A stretch of 64,000 bases of DNA, taken from contig CP126204.1 in assembly GCA_030272155.1 (NCBI GenBank), positions 3,215,501-3,279,500 on the forward strand. The letters run 5' to 3'. The notes beneath the pieces are model-generated. The model saw only the letters and a program-made list of their open reading frames with translations, searched no databases and was not told where the DNA came from. Of the stretch, positions 1 to 11,218 are shown piece after piece (positions within the stretch are counted from its first letter, which is position 1; each line of letters begins with the position of its first letter). The position numbers and the translations under genes were made by a program. This DNA is from Tetradesmus obliquus. Its lineage: Eukaryota; Chlorophyta; Chlorophyceae; Sphaeropleales; Scenedesmaceae.

Positions 1-466
1 GAAAACGTGGAACGTCGCAGATGACTCAGCAAAACAGGCTGTCACTCAAGGAGACTCACCCCAGAAAGTCTCTGTGTGTGTAACTTGACATATGGCCTTG
101 CAGGCAAAGCAGTCAGCCACAGCACACACAGTGTTGATGCTAAACAACGGTAGGACTAGTGTAAACAGTGTCAGTGACAGCAAGCTGCACTTTATGCAGT
201 GCAGCGGGCGGGCTGAATCCCCAGAACAACACTTCTCATTGCAGTGCTGCTGTGCATTGCTAATGTGCTGCTGAGCTTTTGTGCAGTTGTTATTCCTGCA
301 AGACTGGACATGGGCGTGCATTCCCTGTGCTTAAGCTCTGACGAAGCCAGCGTTATGTGTGTTAGCCTCCAGACACTGATCATCACCCGCTCTGAGACAT
401 GTGCCTGATTTGAGAACCCCCTTCCTGTCTGTTGCTGCTGCCTGCTATGGACGTTGCTGCTTGCAG
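1..466. other. 5' flank of the NHL gene, no gene recognised
   Basis: I see no recognisable coding region. In the frame of the following gene, 409-466 is open and would encode a Cys/Leu-rich stretch resembling a signal peptide, but a good 3' splice site (ttgcag, ending at 466) suggests that it may be intron instead. The first exon and start codon of the NHL gene are not resolved. Confidence 0.4.
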
Positions 467-1277
467 TGTGTGCAGCCGGTGAGGCCTTTGCACCTGCCGG
501 CACGGCTACCGCTCAAGGTGAAACTGGCGGTCACAGAAACGGCGTGCTCCCCACTAATGACGGCAAGTACGTTTGGATGGCTGATTACCTCAACAACAGG
601 ATTGTGGTCTACTCACCAAAGGACCTCAGCTACTTAACGGAATGGACAGGCATCTCTGAACCAAGCTTTCTTGCCGAAGCCTCTGGTACAGGTGGCCCTC
701 TGTTGTGACCAACTACAACTCAGTAACCCTTACAGAGCTCGACCCGACCTCCGCGAACCCATCTGCCACGATCAAGAGCAGGGCGTTGGGCTATGCAGGG
801 TTTCTAGGCGTGGCACTCGACGGCATGGGCGATGTGCTCATCGTAAAGGATGGCCCTACCAAGCATCTGGCACATTGGTCAGATGACTTCACATCTGCGT
901 CCAACTTTGCGCTTCTAGGCATGCCGTTTGGTATCGCTGCTGACAGAAAGAAAGGCAAAGCGTACATCACAGACCAAGACAATGGAGCTGTGGTGATTTT
1001 CGACATTGGTGGAAATCAAGTCCAAAATGCGACCTTCATCACTGGGTACAAGCAGTATGCACTCAAGGGGGTAGCTGTTGACGCTGCCGGAAACATCTTT
1101 CTGGTGGACAGCAAAAGCGGCAAACTCATGAAGTATGACAGTGCCGGCAAACTGCTGAGCACATGGGGTGCACCCCGTGGTAGTTTGATGTCTCCCAATG
1201 GTGTTGTTGTTGGGGCGGATGGCGTGGTCCGGGTGACAGAGGAGGCTGGGAGCGCTTACAAGATCACATGCATGTAG
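467..1277 (+). CDS. NHL-repeat (beta-propeller) protein, N-terminus unresolved, one frame break
   Basis: The translation shows about five NHL-type repeats, each with a pattern of hydrophobic-G-V/I-x-V/A-D...G-x-hydrophobic-Y/V-hydrophobic-x-D followed by N/S-G/R and a valine-rich strand. Clear units lie near 541-610 (DGKYVWMADYLNNRIVVY), 807-870, 927-1010, 1066-1140 and 1195-1270. The family forms a six-bladed propeller, usually a binding platform. A Leu/Val/Ala-rich segment just upstream of 480 could be the end of a signal peptide. The reading frame changes by one base near 690: the first part ends in frame at 708 unless the frame is shifted, while the second frame continues seamlessly from 690. 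A base missing from the sequence or a decayed gene explains this best, since no plausible intron fits the local sequence. The stop is TAG at 1275-1277. No start codon could be chosen; it may lie on an upstream exon before 466. Confidence 0.72.
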
Positions 1278-3640
1278 CTACACCAAGCAACATGCATCAG
1301 GTGATTCTGCAAGGATCTGCGGCAGCTCCAACAGCAATGATACACGCTGCAGCAGCAGAGACGGCGCCGGCGGCACCAGCAGCAACAGGCACCAGGCTGC
1401 TGACTGCATGATTCTTACAGCTGAGATGTTCTCCGTAGTATGCTTCATTTCCTTGCCACGCTGGTGTGCAGCAGATTTGTCTGCGTTGCAGCAACCATTG
1501 CTGCCGTGTTATCCGTAGTATGCTTCATTCTCTTGCCACATCGCATCCGCTGTTTGCAGCAGCATTCACATGTTCACATGTTCACATGTTCACATGATCA
1601 AGTCCTGAATCAACTACTCCGCATTTCACGCACGTGCGAGTTTCTGTTTTGATCCGCTGGCGTGGCTTGCCCCTAACAGGCCAGGCCCTCGTGACAGTTG
1701 GTTGTCTGTCCTTGGCTCCCTAGTGCTGCAGTATTGTGTTGCACGTGGACACCAGTGCCGTGCCTTGGCACTGCCTGCACCTTCATCACCATCCATTCAC
1801 CCATCAAGTCATAGTACCTTGACCATTGCAGGAGCCAACTATGTAGTATACTTGCATGCCCTGTGGATTGTGATCCACACCATCCCATATGCGCCCAATT
1901 GTTGATGGAACATACACTTCTTCCTCATATCATCTCCGAGTTGGGCCATGGGCAGCTGTGCCTGCCAGATCCACCAGGGGTGCAGAATGCAGCAAGCCTG
2001 CCACAGTGCAGGCTGCAGCTTTGACAGGGTGCGTTGCATCAGCACTCATGTATTGAACTGTTCCGGCTTGTGCTGCTGAATCCATGGCATACGTTTGCTT
2101 GCATTTGATTTTGCCGTGGTGCATTGTTTACGATGACCTCATGCAACATAGGATTTTGGTTTTTTCCTGGTGCGGCCGCCGGCGGCTGGCGTTCAAGCAT
2201 GTCCACGCGTTGGTAGGCAGCCCTTAGCTGCACTCTGCTGCTTCTGTGTACTGCTCAGCAGTACAAACATGTTGTACCACAGAATCTGTGGTTGTGTAAA
2301 CCTGCAATAACACACGCCCTGCTCTGCACTTGCCAATTTTCAGGACGCTTGCATGCAGGTTCTGTTCGGGGTCACCGTGCTTGCCTTGGTTTCTGCCAGC
2401 GGCTTTTATAATGGGTCATTAGATTTGGTGCTTATCTACTGCCTTTGGCATCATCATCATGTTACCCATGATCTTATCTACTGGCTTCGTATGGGCAAGT
2501 TTGTCACTGCAGCTGTGCAACATCTGCATGTTCCTGTTTGGTGTGCCACTTTCAGATACGGTGTCTGTGGGTTCTGGTCTGGATTCTGTGGGTGCTTGCA
2601 CGCTGTGCACAGCGGCTTAGCTTGCCTTTCTCCGCCAGCTGCTTTCGTTGGTTCTGTTGGCCTGTGATGGTCTGCTTGTGCTTCGGTCTTTCCCTTTCTC
2701 AGAAGGGATGAAGCGCTAAGCTACACACAACGCTGACTGTTAGACTTCACTGTGAGCTTTGATGTCTGAAATGCCACATCGGCAGCATGCTGTGCGTTGT
2801 GAGTTCATGATAGAATGGTACCAGAGCTTCTATGTGTACGCCTGCTGCTGGACAGTATCACTGCGCTGCTGGATACAACTGTCATAACAGCATTGTGTTG
2901 ACTCAGCGTAACGCCGTTAGTAGCGGCTACTGTTGATGCACATAGTTGATGTACGCTATAAGCCTGCAGCAGTACAGTATGTGAAATGGCAAATTCTAGA
3001 CAAAGCCAGGATCCCAAAGGACGCTGGTCATGCACAGCTGCGCACCTGCAAGCAAGGCTGAGCCAGAAGACCCCCGCCAAAGTCTCCTGGCACCTGGGTA
3101 TGCAAAAGGACGAATAAATGCAGTACGCATAGAAAGCAATCGGTTGCATCGCTGTGCTCAAGCTTGAGCAGACTCTCTCACATCAGTTACTGGTAGTTGT
3201 CTCAAGCCGCAGGCTAGCTGTAGCAAGCACTGCCTTGGGTTGGATTAACAGTTCACCGCTTTGCCGGTACCGGTGGGCTTGATCACACTGGCTGAGCTGA
3301 CGTTTGTGTGTAGACAATCTGTACAGCGAGCCTTCAGGAGCCACATCGCCGTAGAAGTTACCATGCAGGTGTAGGGAATGTACATGCCAAGCTGGCCGCC
3401 AGCACGGCAGTGGTCATTTACATAATATTTTGACTGCAGTTCTGCTTCCGGCAGATGGCAGCTGCCTAGCAACACCCTGCACCAACACACATGCAGGACT
3501 GCCTTCCCAATACACCTAGCAATGCGGCATATTTGTGTACATACACCACACGCTAAGGTGGCCAAACTCTGGGCCAGCATGAAATGCAGCACACGCAGCT
3601 GTCTCATGTCTGCAAGGCAGGTGTCCGCCAAAAGAATGAG
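1278..3640. other. Gene-poor stretch, no gene recognised
   Basis: No reading frame here has domain-like composition or a convincing exon structure. Two near-copies of a 27-bp segment (ccgtagtatgcttcatt plus cttgccac) occur at about 1433-1459 and 1512-1539, 79 bp apart. A short (ACATGTTC)n run lies at 1567-1597. An open frame at 2353-2667 begins with a hydrophobic stretch (MQVLFGVTVLALVSASG) but lacks splice context, conserved motif or similarity that I can recognise. Confidence 0.5.
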
Positions 3641-4144
3641 GGACAGGGAGAATGTGAAAGAGGATGAGTCAATGGCCGCCGCGGCTAGGCTAGCTGCAGC
3701 TGCTGCCAGCAGCATCATCTGCAAGTCAGCAACTCATCAACTCTGTGCCTCCAGCACCAGCACCAGCACCAGGCACAGCCGCAGATGCAGCTTCCAGCAG
3801 CAGCACACAGCGAGCGCAGGCACGCCAATTGGCGTGTCTTGCAAGACAACCAAATAAACTGCAAAATCAGGCAAAGGTAAGCAGCTAATGCAGCACGAAC
3901 CGGCACCCAAGCAACAGCAGCAGCACAGCTGCAGCGCAGGCAGGACAGACAGCTGCAGCACAACCAACATTGCCGGTGCCTACAACTCAGAGAAAGGCTG
4001 CACCAGCCTGCAGTAGCTGACACAGCTGACTGTGCAGCAGCTGGAGGAGCTGATGGGCAACAACACGGGGGTCCGCATGCTGCCAGCAGTGCACGACTTC
4101 CTGCATGCGCCCTGCCCAGTAGCACAGACGATTGGGCCGATGTG
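3640..4144 (+). other. Possible exons of an unrecognised gene
   Basis: Several pieces look protein-like but cannot be joined with confidence. One is an Ala-rich, charged stretch around 3641-3720 (RDRENVKEDESMAAAARL). A second is a Pro/Ala/Gln-rich stretch at about 3739-3876, ending in a good donor (aag|gtaagc). The third is a candidate terminal exon from 4017 (after cagtag) reading LTQLTVQQLEELMGNNTG and ending at TGA 4142-4144. Another frame through 4020-4200 is also open, so the coding frame is undecided. I do not recognise a family. Confidence 0.25.
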
Positions 4145-5096
4145 ATGGGGATGCAGGAGGGCAGGGTGGTTTCGGCGCAAAGATTCAAATGCTCTGATCA
4201 GACTCATGAGTGTTTTGCTTGCCGCAAGCACGGCGTCGTTGCTTGCTGGCATATGCTGCATACCGTATACATCCATAGGCTATGGATTGGCAACAGGGCT
4301 GTTGTTGCAGCCCTCGCAGTATGCAGCAGACCTGCCCAGGCACTGGCACGGTCCGACCGTGAAAATATGGGGGGTGAATCATGGCATGGAATGACACTAC
4401 AGCCACTCCCATCGTCAGCAGTGCCGCACTCATGTTTGACTCTTCTAGAGCTGCTAGCTACTAGCTACAGGCGACGCATCTTTCAAAAACCTGAACTGGA
4501 GGGCTGTGAACTGCTCAGATGTGACCAGGTGTGCAGGTGGACTTGCAATTGCATGGTTCACATGCTGGCAGCAGCAGCAGCCCCGCTCAGCTTACAGCCT
4601 GAAGAACCAGCCTTTCGCAAAACTGTCGACTGCGCTTGTTGGCGCCTTAAATCAGGGGTCATGTTGCAGTTCATAACTGTTAGTTCGACGACAACATCCG
4701 TGGCTTAGCCCAGTAGCTGTTCGCAGCTGACATCTGGTGCGAGGTTTGAATAGGGTTACTGTGACCCATGGTAGCGGCAGCGGCCGCATCATTCCCTGTC
4801 AGCGCTTGAACCGCGTAAGGGAAACCGTTTTCTGTTTTCGCAAGTCCCTGACAACGCCTCGCTGCATTGTTGCTGCGGATTGCACATGTCTGGTCTTGAT
4901 GGCAAGGCTTCGCACGGAAGGGCTGGCTCGCTGATCAAACAATTTGTAGAAAACATGCAGTAGCTGAAAATAATCAGCGGACATGTCAGCAATAGCTGCG
5001 GGAGAAGCAGCAGCGGCAGCAGCAACAGCAGCAACACCGCAGAGTCATAACTTCACATTGTAGCCTTCTCATCCTCGGGAGCTACAAGAGGCGAAC
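4145..5096. other. Intergenic, upstream of the bestrophin gene
   Basis: I see no gene. The stretch is rich in CAG/GCA triplets and lies immediately 5' of the short first exon of the bestrophin gene, so it probably holds that promoter and 5' UTR. No TATA-like element stands out. Confidence 0.4.
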
Positions 5097-5220
5097 ATGA
5101 TCATATACAGGTACGTTTACAAGTGTTTGCTGCCTGGCAACGGGGTGCTGCACCCCTACAGTGCTGGTGTTGCAGCCCGCACGCGTGCTGCAGCACATAC
5201 ATCTGCTACCTTCAACTGCA

Positions 5221-5280
<60 letters not shown>

Positions 5281-5564
5281 TTCTCCTGTACATGCACTCG
5301 TTCCTCAATGCATTTAGCCGCTGTTCAGCCTGCACTGTTGTACTTGACATCCTAGCTCTGCTGCAGCCTCTTCTCTTTCCAGGCCTCGCTCGCAAACATT
5401 GCCTCAGCCGCACCACCACTCACCTGCCCTCTCACCCCTCCTTGCAAACCATCTCACACCTGCAGCAAAACCCTGTGGGGCTTCCCCCTTGCTTACCCGT
5501 GTATATGGATCAGCGCTGCCGCGCTCGCTGCTGCAGGCGCTGCTGAGTGGCTTGATCACCATGG

Positions 5565-5651
<87 letters not shown>

Positions 5652-6564
5652 AGGATCACTCAAACACACGTCTGCCGCCTGCACCATCTGCGCTCTGCTG
5701 CGTACCGGTGTCTCTGCACATCCCTCACACATCAACTCCTGCACCCTTACCAAGCTGACTCTGCCTTTGTTCCTGCCTTGCATCCTATCTGTGTTACCCT
5801 TGCAGCAAGACCCTCTGGGGTTTCCCCCTACTCACGCGCGTGTACGGGTCAGCGCTGCCGCGCTCGCTGCTGCCGGCGCTGCTGAGCGGGCTCATCACGC
5901 TGCTGCTGCTGCTGCTGCGGGAGCAGATGCAGCACCTGTGGGTGCACCCCTACCCCTACCAGCCACTGGTGCTGATTGCTACCTTTGTGCTCACCTTCAG
6001 GTGCGTAATAGGGTGGGTCTAGACAATACCTGGGGCTTGTAGCAGTGTGGCAGGTGCAGCAGCAGCAGCAGCAGCAGGGAAGCAACAGCCTCTGGTGCTC
6101 AGTCGTGCTTCGGTGAGATGGGGTGAGATGGGCACATGCAGCACCTGTGGGTGCACCCCTACCCCTACCAGCCGCTGGTGCTCATTGCCACCTTTGTGCT
6201 CACCTTCAGGTGCGTGGTGTGATGCGGGCCTAGCACCAGCAGCAGCAGTGAGAGAAGCAGCGACATGAGGAGCAGCAGCTGCAGCAGCGGCAGATGCAGC
6301 AGCAGTAGGCTGACGTTTGTGTCTGCATGATGATGGCTGCAGACACGTTTCAAGTAAAGAGCATGCTGAGCGGCATGTGAAGCAGCAAGTGAATCAGCGC
6401 AGGAGCTGCAGCAGCAGTTGCAGCTGCATGATGCGAATGCAGCGGCGCAAGGAAACTAGCTGCCACACTGGGGCTGTGCTAACCCAGCGCCTGGCACAAC
6501 AACCGCAGCTGCTGCACCACCAGCAACAGAGATGTTGCTGCTTATTTCCTTGGCTCCTCGTGCT

Positions 6565-6597
<33 letters not shown>

Positions 6598-8681
6598 GCC
6601 TGTGCGCCTTTCTCACGGCGCTCATGCCTGTGCGCAACTGCATGTTGTGCTTGATGCATGTTGCTGCTGCCCCGCAGGTCCAACTATGCCTACCAACGCC
6701 ACTGGTGAGGCTGGCTAGTCAGCAGCAGCAGCAGCCGCAGCAGCAGCAGCAGCCGCAGCAGCAGCAGCCGCAGCAGCAGCAAGGGCACAACTATAGACTG
6801 CTGTCGGAGCTGCGTGCAGGGTGCAACGCAGTGCTAGCAGCTGCAGCACTGCATGTGCACGAGCAGTAGCGCTGCTGGCAGCGACAGCAGCGGCAGCATT
6901 TGGGGTGCTGTGTGTGGTTCACCAGCAGCAGATCAAGCTGGAGGCAGTAGCACAGCATCATGTGATTCAAATGCTGCAGCTGACGCTTACAATTAGGCAG
7001 CTGTGGCTGCATATGCAGCAGTGCTGCTGGGAATGACAGACAACAGCAGTTACAGCAAAGTGTCACCAGCAGATGCATTTTCACCGTTATGTTGGTTACC
7101 TGTTTGACGATGGTGGATGCGTGCAAGGCTTTGATCAACCCTTGTGTCTGCTGCTGCTGCTGCAGGGAGGCGTACACTCAAATGCAGACCATGACAGCTC
7201 GCTGGCTGGATGCGACAGTGCAGGTGGGACGGGCAGCACAGCTGTAGCACAGTGCAGGTGGGACGGGCAGCACAGCTGTAGCACAGTGCAGGTGGGACGG
7301 GCAGCACAGCTGTAGCACAGTGCAGGTGGGACGGGCAGCACAGCTGTAGCACAGTGCAGGTGGGACGGGCAGCACAGCTGTAGCAGCATCTCTGCCCGTT
7401 GGCCTTGTCAGGATACACCTGTCAGCATGCACGCATGCTTGCGTGATCTCCTTTTGCCCTGATTGCAGCCATGCTATCACTACTCTTTGACTGCCACTGC
7501 CATCACCCCCACAGGCCATCGTGTTTGACCGCCACCCGCAGCCGCCAGGCGGCAAGCTGCCCTCGCCAGCCAGCCACCACCAGTTTGTTGCAGAGCTGGT
7601 GCAATTGTCACTGCTGTCCTCCAACCATTCCCACTTCCTTTGCAGGCCATCATTCTGAAGGCCACCACTTTGACTGCCACCTGCATGCACTGGCACCAAA
7701 CCCCACCATACCCCCCCCCCCCCGCCTGTTGTTTTCCCTGCAGGCCATCATGTTTGACCGCCACCCGCAGCCGCCAGGCGGCAAGCTTCCTTCCCCGGCC
7801 AGCCACCACCAGTTCGTTGCCGAGCTAGTGCACCTCGTCAGCCTGCTGCACGCCACCTGCTGCGCTGCACTGCGGCGGGACCCAGATGTAGCAAACCTAG
7901 TCAAGCACAGCAGGCTGGCTGAAGCCCCGCCAACAGATCCAGCACAGCTCTTAAATCTGCAGCGAGGCAGCTTGCAGGGTGGCAGTGCTCCAAATTCACC
8001 ACGAGGTGGCGGTGGTGGTGGGTCAGGTTTAGGTTCTGCTGCAGGGCGGCGTGCAAGCGCAGATGAGCCGCGATTGAGCCGCAGGCGCAGCGGCGAATCC
8101 AGCGGGGGTGCATTTGGATCAGCAGCAGCAGCAGCAGCAGCAGCAGGGTCGCCGCGGGTGGGCCGGCGGCGCAGCGCTGAGGGCAGCAGCCCTTTTGCTA
8201 CTGCTGCTGCTGCTGCTGCTGGAAGCAACAATGCAGCGGCAGCAGCAGGTGACGAGGCGTTGCCGGCAGATGGCGCTGGTGGAAGCTCTTTGCTGCATTG
8301 GACCGCCACACTAAGTGCTGCGCTGCCGTTTTACCGGCATGGGGAGTACAGCATTGTGGGTGCAGCAAACTGGCGTGATATTTTCATGTTACGAGGCAGC
8401 CCGCATGCTGTGTCAGAGTACAATGCAGCACAGCCTCTGCCAGTTGTGGGTGGCGTTTTAAAGCAGGAGCTCGCAGCGCTCGGCTGCAAGCTGCGGCAGC
8501 AGCAGGAGGATGCAGCGAGTGGGACAGGGAGGGGTCTAGGTAGTGTAGATGAGGATGGGTTTGACGCCAGGCAGCAGCAGCAGCAGCAGCAGTATGCGGC
8601 GGCTGCTGATACTGCAGCAGTGCGAGATAATGGGCAGGGCGGGAAGGCGCTGTGGGGCATGCTGCGGCACCGCACTGGCGC

Positions 8682-8714
<33 letters not shown>

Positions 8715-8823
8715 ACAGCAGCAGCCGGGGCGTGCGCGATCGCTGTCTTTCTCAGAAGGGCTGAGCTCAAATGAGAATAACCAGCACAGCCACCACCATA
8801 CTCTTCACCATCAGCAGCATCAA

Positions 8824-8863
<40 letters not shown>

Positions 8864-11183
8864 GTCACCCGCTGGGGGCCCGCTCAACCTCAGACAACGC
8901 ATACAGCCACAGCAGCAGCAGCGCCCACCACCACAGCAGCAGCAGCAATGGGCTTGGATTCCGGCCGCTGGTGCAGCTGAGCGGCTACTTTGACATAGCC
9001 GCGTTGAGCAGCAGGCTGCAGTCGGCGCGCAGCTTCGGGCGCAGCCCCAGTGCGCCCTCGCTTGCGGGTATGGCAGGTGCGTGGTGCATGGTGCATCCGA
9101 CAACATAGATCGGGTGCAGCAAGCCTGTCCCACAGCACCTCAATAAACCTAGAGCTGAATGTGCGCCCCCGCCCCCCCCCCCCCCCCCCCCCACACACAC
9201 ACACCCCACACCCCTGCAACCCACAAAATAGTTAAAATCCTGGTTGTGGCGTGGCCCCTCGCAGGTGCCAATCCCTTGACCCGCAGCCCCTCAATCAACC
9301 TCAAGCTGAATGTGGCACCCCCCACACCCTGCCGCATCAAGGTCAGCCTGAACCACACCTGCTGCTGGGCTGCCACCTACTGCACCTCGCAGGCACAGCA
9401 GCTGCAGCGAGCCCCTCAATACACCTGAAGCTGAAGGTGACCCCGCCTCTCCCCCCCCCCCCCCACACACACACACTTTCAAAGCACAAAATCAACAGGA
9501 ATCCTTAATGTTGTCGCCACCCCTCGCAGGTTCCAACCCCTTGATCCGCAGCCCCTCAATAAACCTGAAGTTGAATGTAGCACCCCCCACACCCCGCCGC
9601 ATCAAGGTCAGCCTGAACCACACCTGCTGCTGGGCGCACCTGCCCTACATGGACCGGCCGCTGCTGCTGCTGTCGTGGGTGCACGAGCTGATGCTGCAGC
9701 GGCAGACCGCAGGAGGGCTGCGCATGCCTGCACCCATCCTGGCGCGCGTCTACACGGTGAGCAGCAGATTGTAAATTATTTGTATGCTATAGGTGTTTGC
9801 AATGGTGCTTGAGCCATTGCTGCTGCAGCGGCAGAGCGCAGGATGCCTGCGCATTTGCCTGCCCCAATTCTGGCGCGAGTCTACACGGTGAGCAGCAGTA
9901 GCTGTTGTTTGAAGTATCGCCTGGGTGTGTTGTGGGTGCACGAGCTGATGCTGCAGCCGCAGAGCGCAAGAGGGCTACGCATGCCAGCACCATTTTTTTT
10001 GGCCCGCGTCTACACGGTGAGCAGCAGATTTGAAATCGTTTGTACCTTGTATGTCTTTCCAATGGTGCTTGAGCCATTGCTGCTGCAGCGGCAGAGCGCG
10101 GGAGGGCTGCGCATGCCTTCAACCATCCTGGCACGGGTGCACACGGTGAGCATCCAGCGTTGGCCTTCACTGGTTATGTTTCTTTGGTGGTGGTACTTGT
10201 GCCTGTTCTGCTGCAGCGGCACAGCGCAGGCGGCTGCTTCGTGCCTGCATTCCCTTGAAGGCATGTATACGTGCAACACATCAAGCACAGTCAGCGCGCG
10301 GGCACATGGGCAAAAATGAGCTTCGTTGTTGCTTTGCATGGTGCACGAGTTGCTGCTGCAGCAGCAAACCGCGAGTGTACAGCGGGAGTGGGGGCTGCTG
10401 GTGTCAGTGCATCCAATGATTGTATTGCTTGGCAGGGGGAGGCGTTGCTGCAGCAGCTGCTGTTGCCGGTTGCTGGGCTGGCTACTGCATGCGCGCATCC
10501 TTGCACATTTGTATGCGGCGAGCGCTATTCTATGGGGTTGCTGCCCCTGCTGCTGCTGCTGCCGCTGCTGCTGCAGGGCTTGTCTGACGGCCTGACTGCA
10601 TATGAGCAGTGCCGCAAGCTGGCTGACACACCCTTCCCATTCCCATGGTGAGTGCATGGTGCTTCCTGCAGTCAACCTGATGCCGCAGCACCTGCAACAG
10701 ATCAACACGCATCCCAAGCGTCAACACAGGCAGCAGCTAGCAGTGCTAGCCTTGCCACACATGAGCCGGCCACGCCTGCATGTTGCACTAAGCCACAGCT
10801 GCTACCACTGCTGCAGCTTGTGTGTGAGCATGTGGCCTGCTTTCTGCTGTTATGCGCAGACTGTTTCCGTGTCAGGACAAGGACTTGAATTGCATTGGTG
10901 GACCTCAGCCATGTGCCTGCTCACTCTGACATTCCAGCTTTGCGTTGCTTTCTCTTGCCAACACGCTGCTGCTGCCACTTTCATGATGCCAACATGCATG
11001 TGGGTGTCTCTTGTTTGCTGCTGCTTCTGTAGGGTGCAGTTTGTGCTGGTGGTGCCGGTGCTGTTCACGGTGACGCTCACACTGGCACTGTTGCCACTGC
11101 TGCTGCTGCTGCTGCTGTAGGGCGCAGTTTGTGCTGGTGATGCTGGTGCTGTTCACGGTGACGCTCACACTGGCACTGTTGCC

Positions 11184-11218
<35 letters not shown>

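Noticed and set aside
2353..2667. 104-codon ORF with a signal-like start
   Set aside because: No conserved motif, splice context or codon bias supports it; it may be chance.
5399..5758. Leu-rich open frame as a membrane protein
   Set aside because: It is a (CTG)n run attached to the frame-shifted echo of bestrophin exon 2.
7050..7418. Open frames with a 34-bp periodic Cys/Pro-rich protein
   Set aside because: They are translations of the minisatellite at 7224-7385.
8384..9133. Long open frame on the - strand opposite bestrophin exon 5
   Set aside because: It is an antisense shadow of low-complexity coding sequence with poly-Ala/Cys artefacts.
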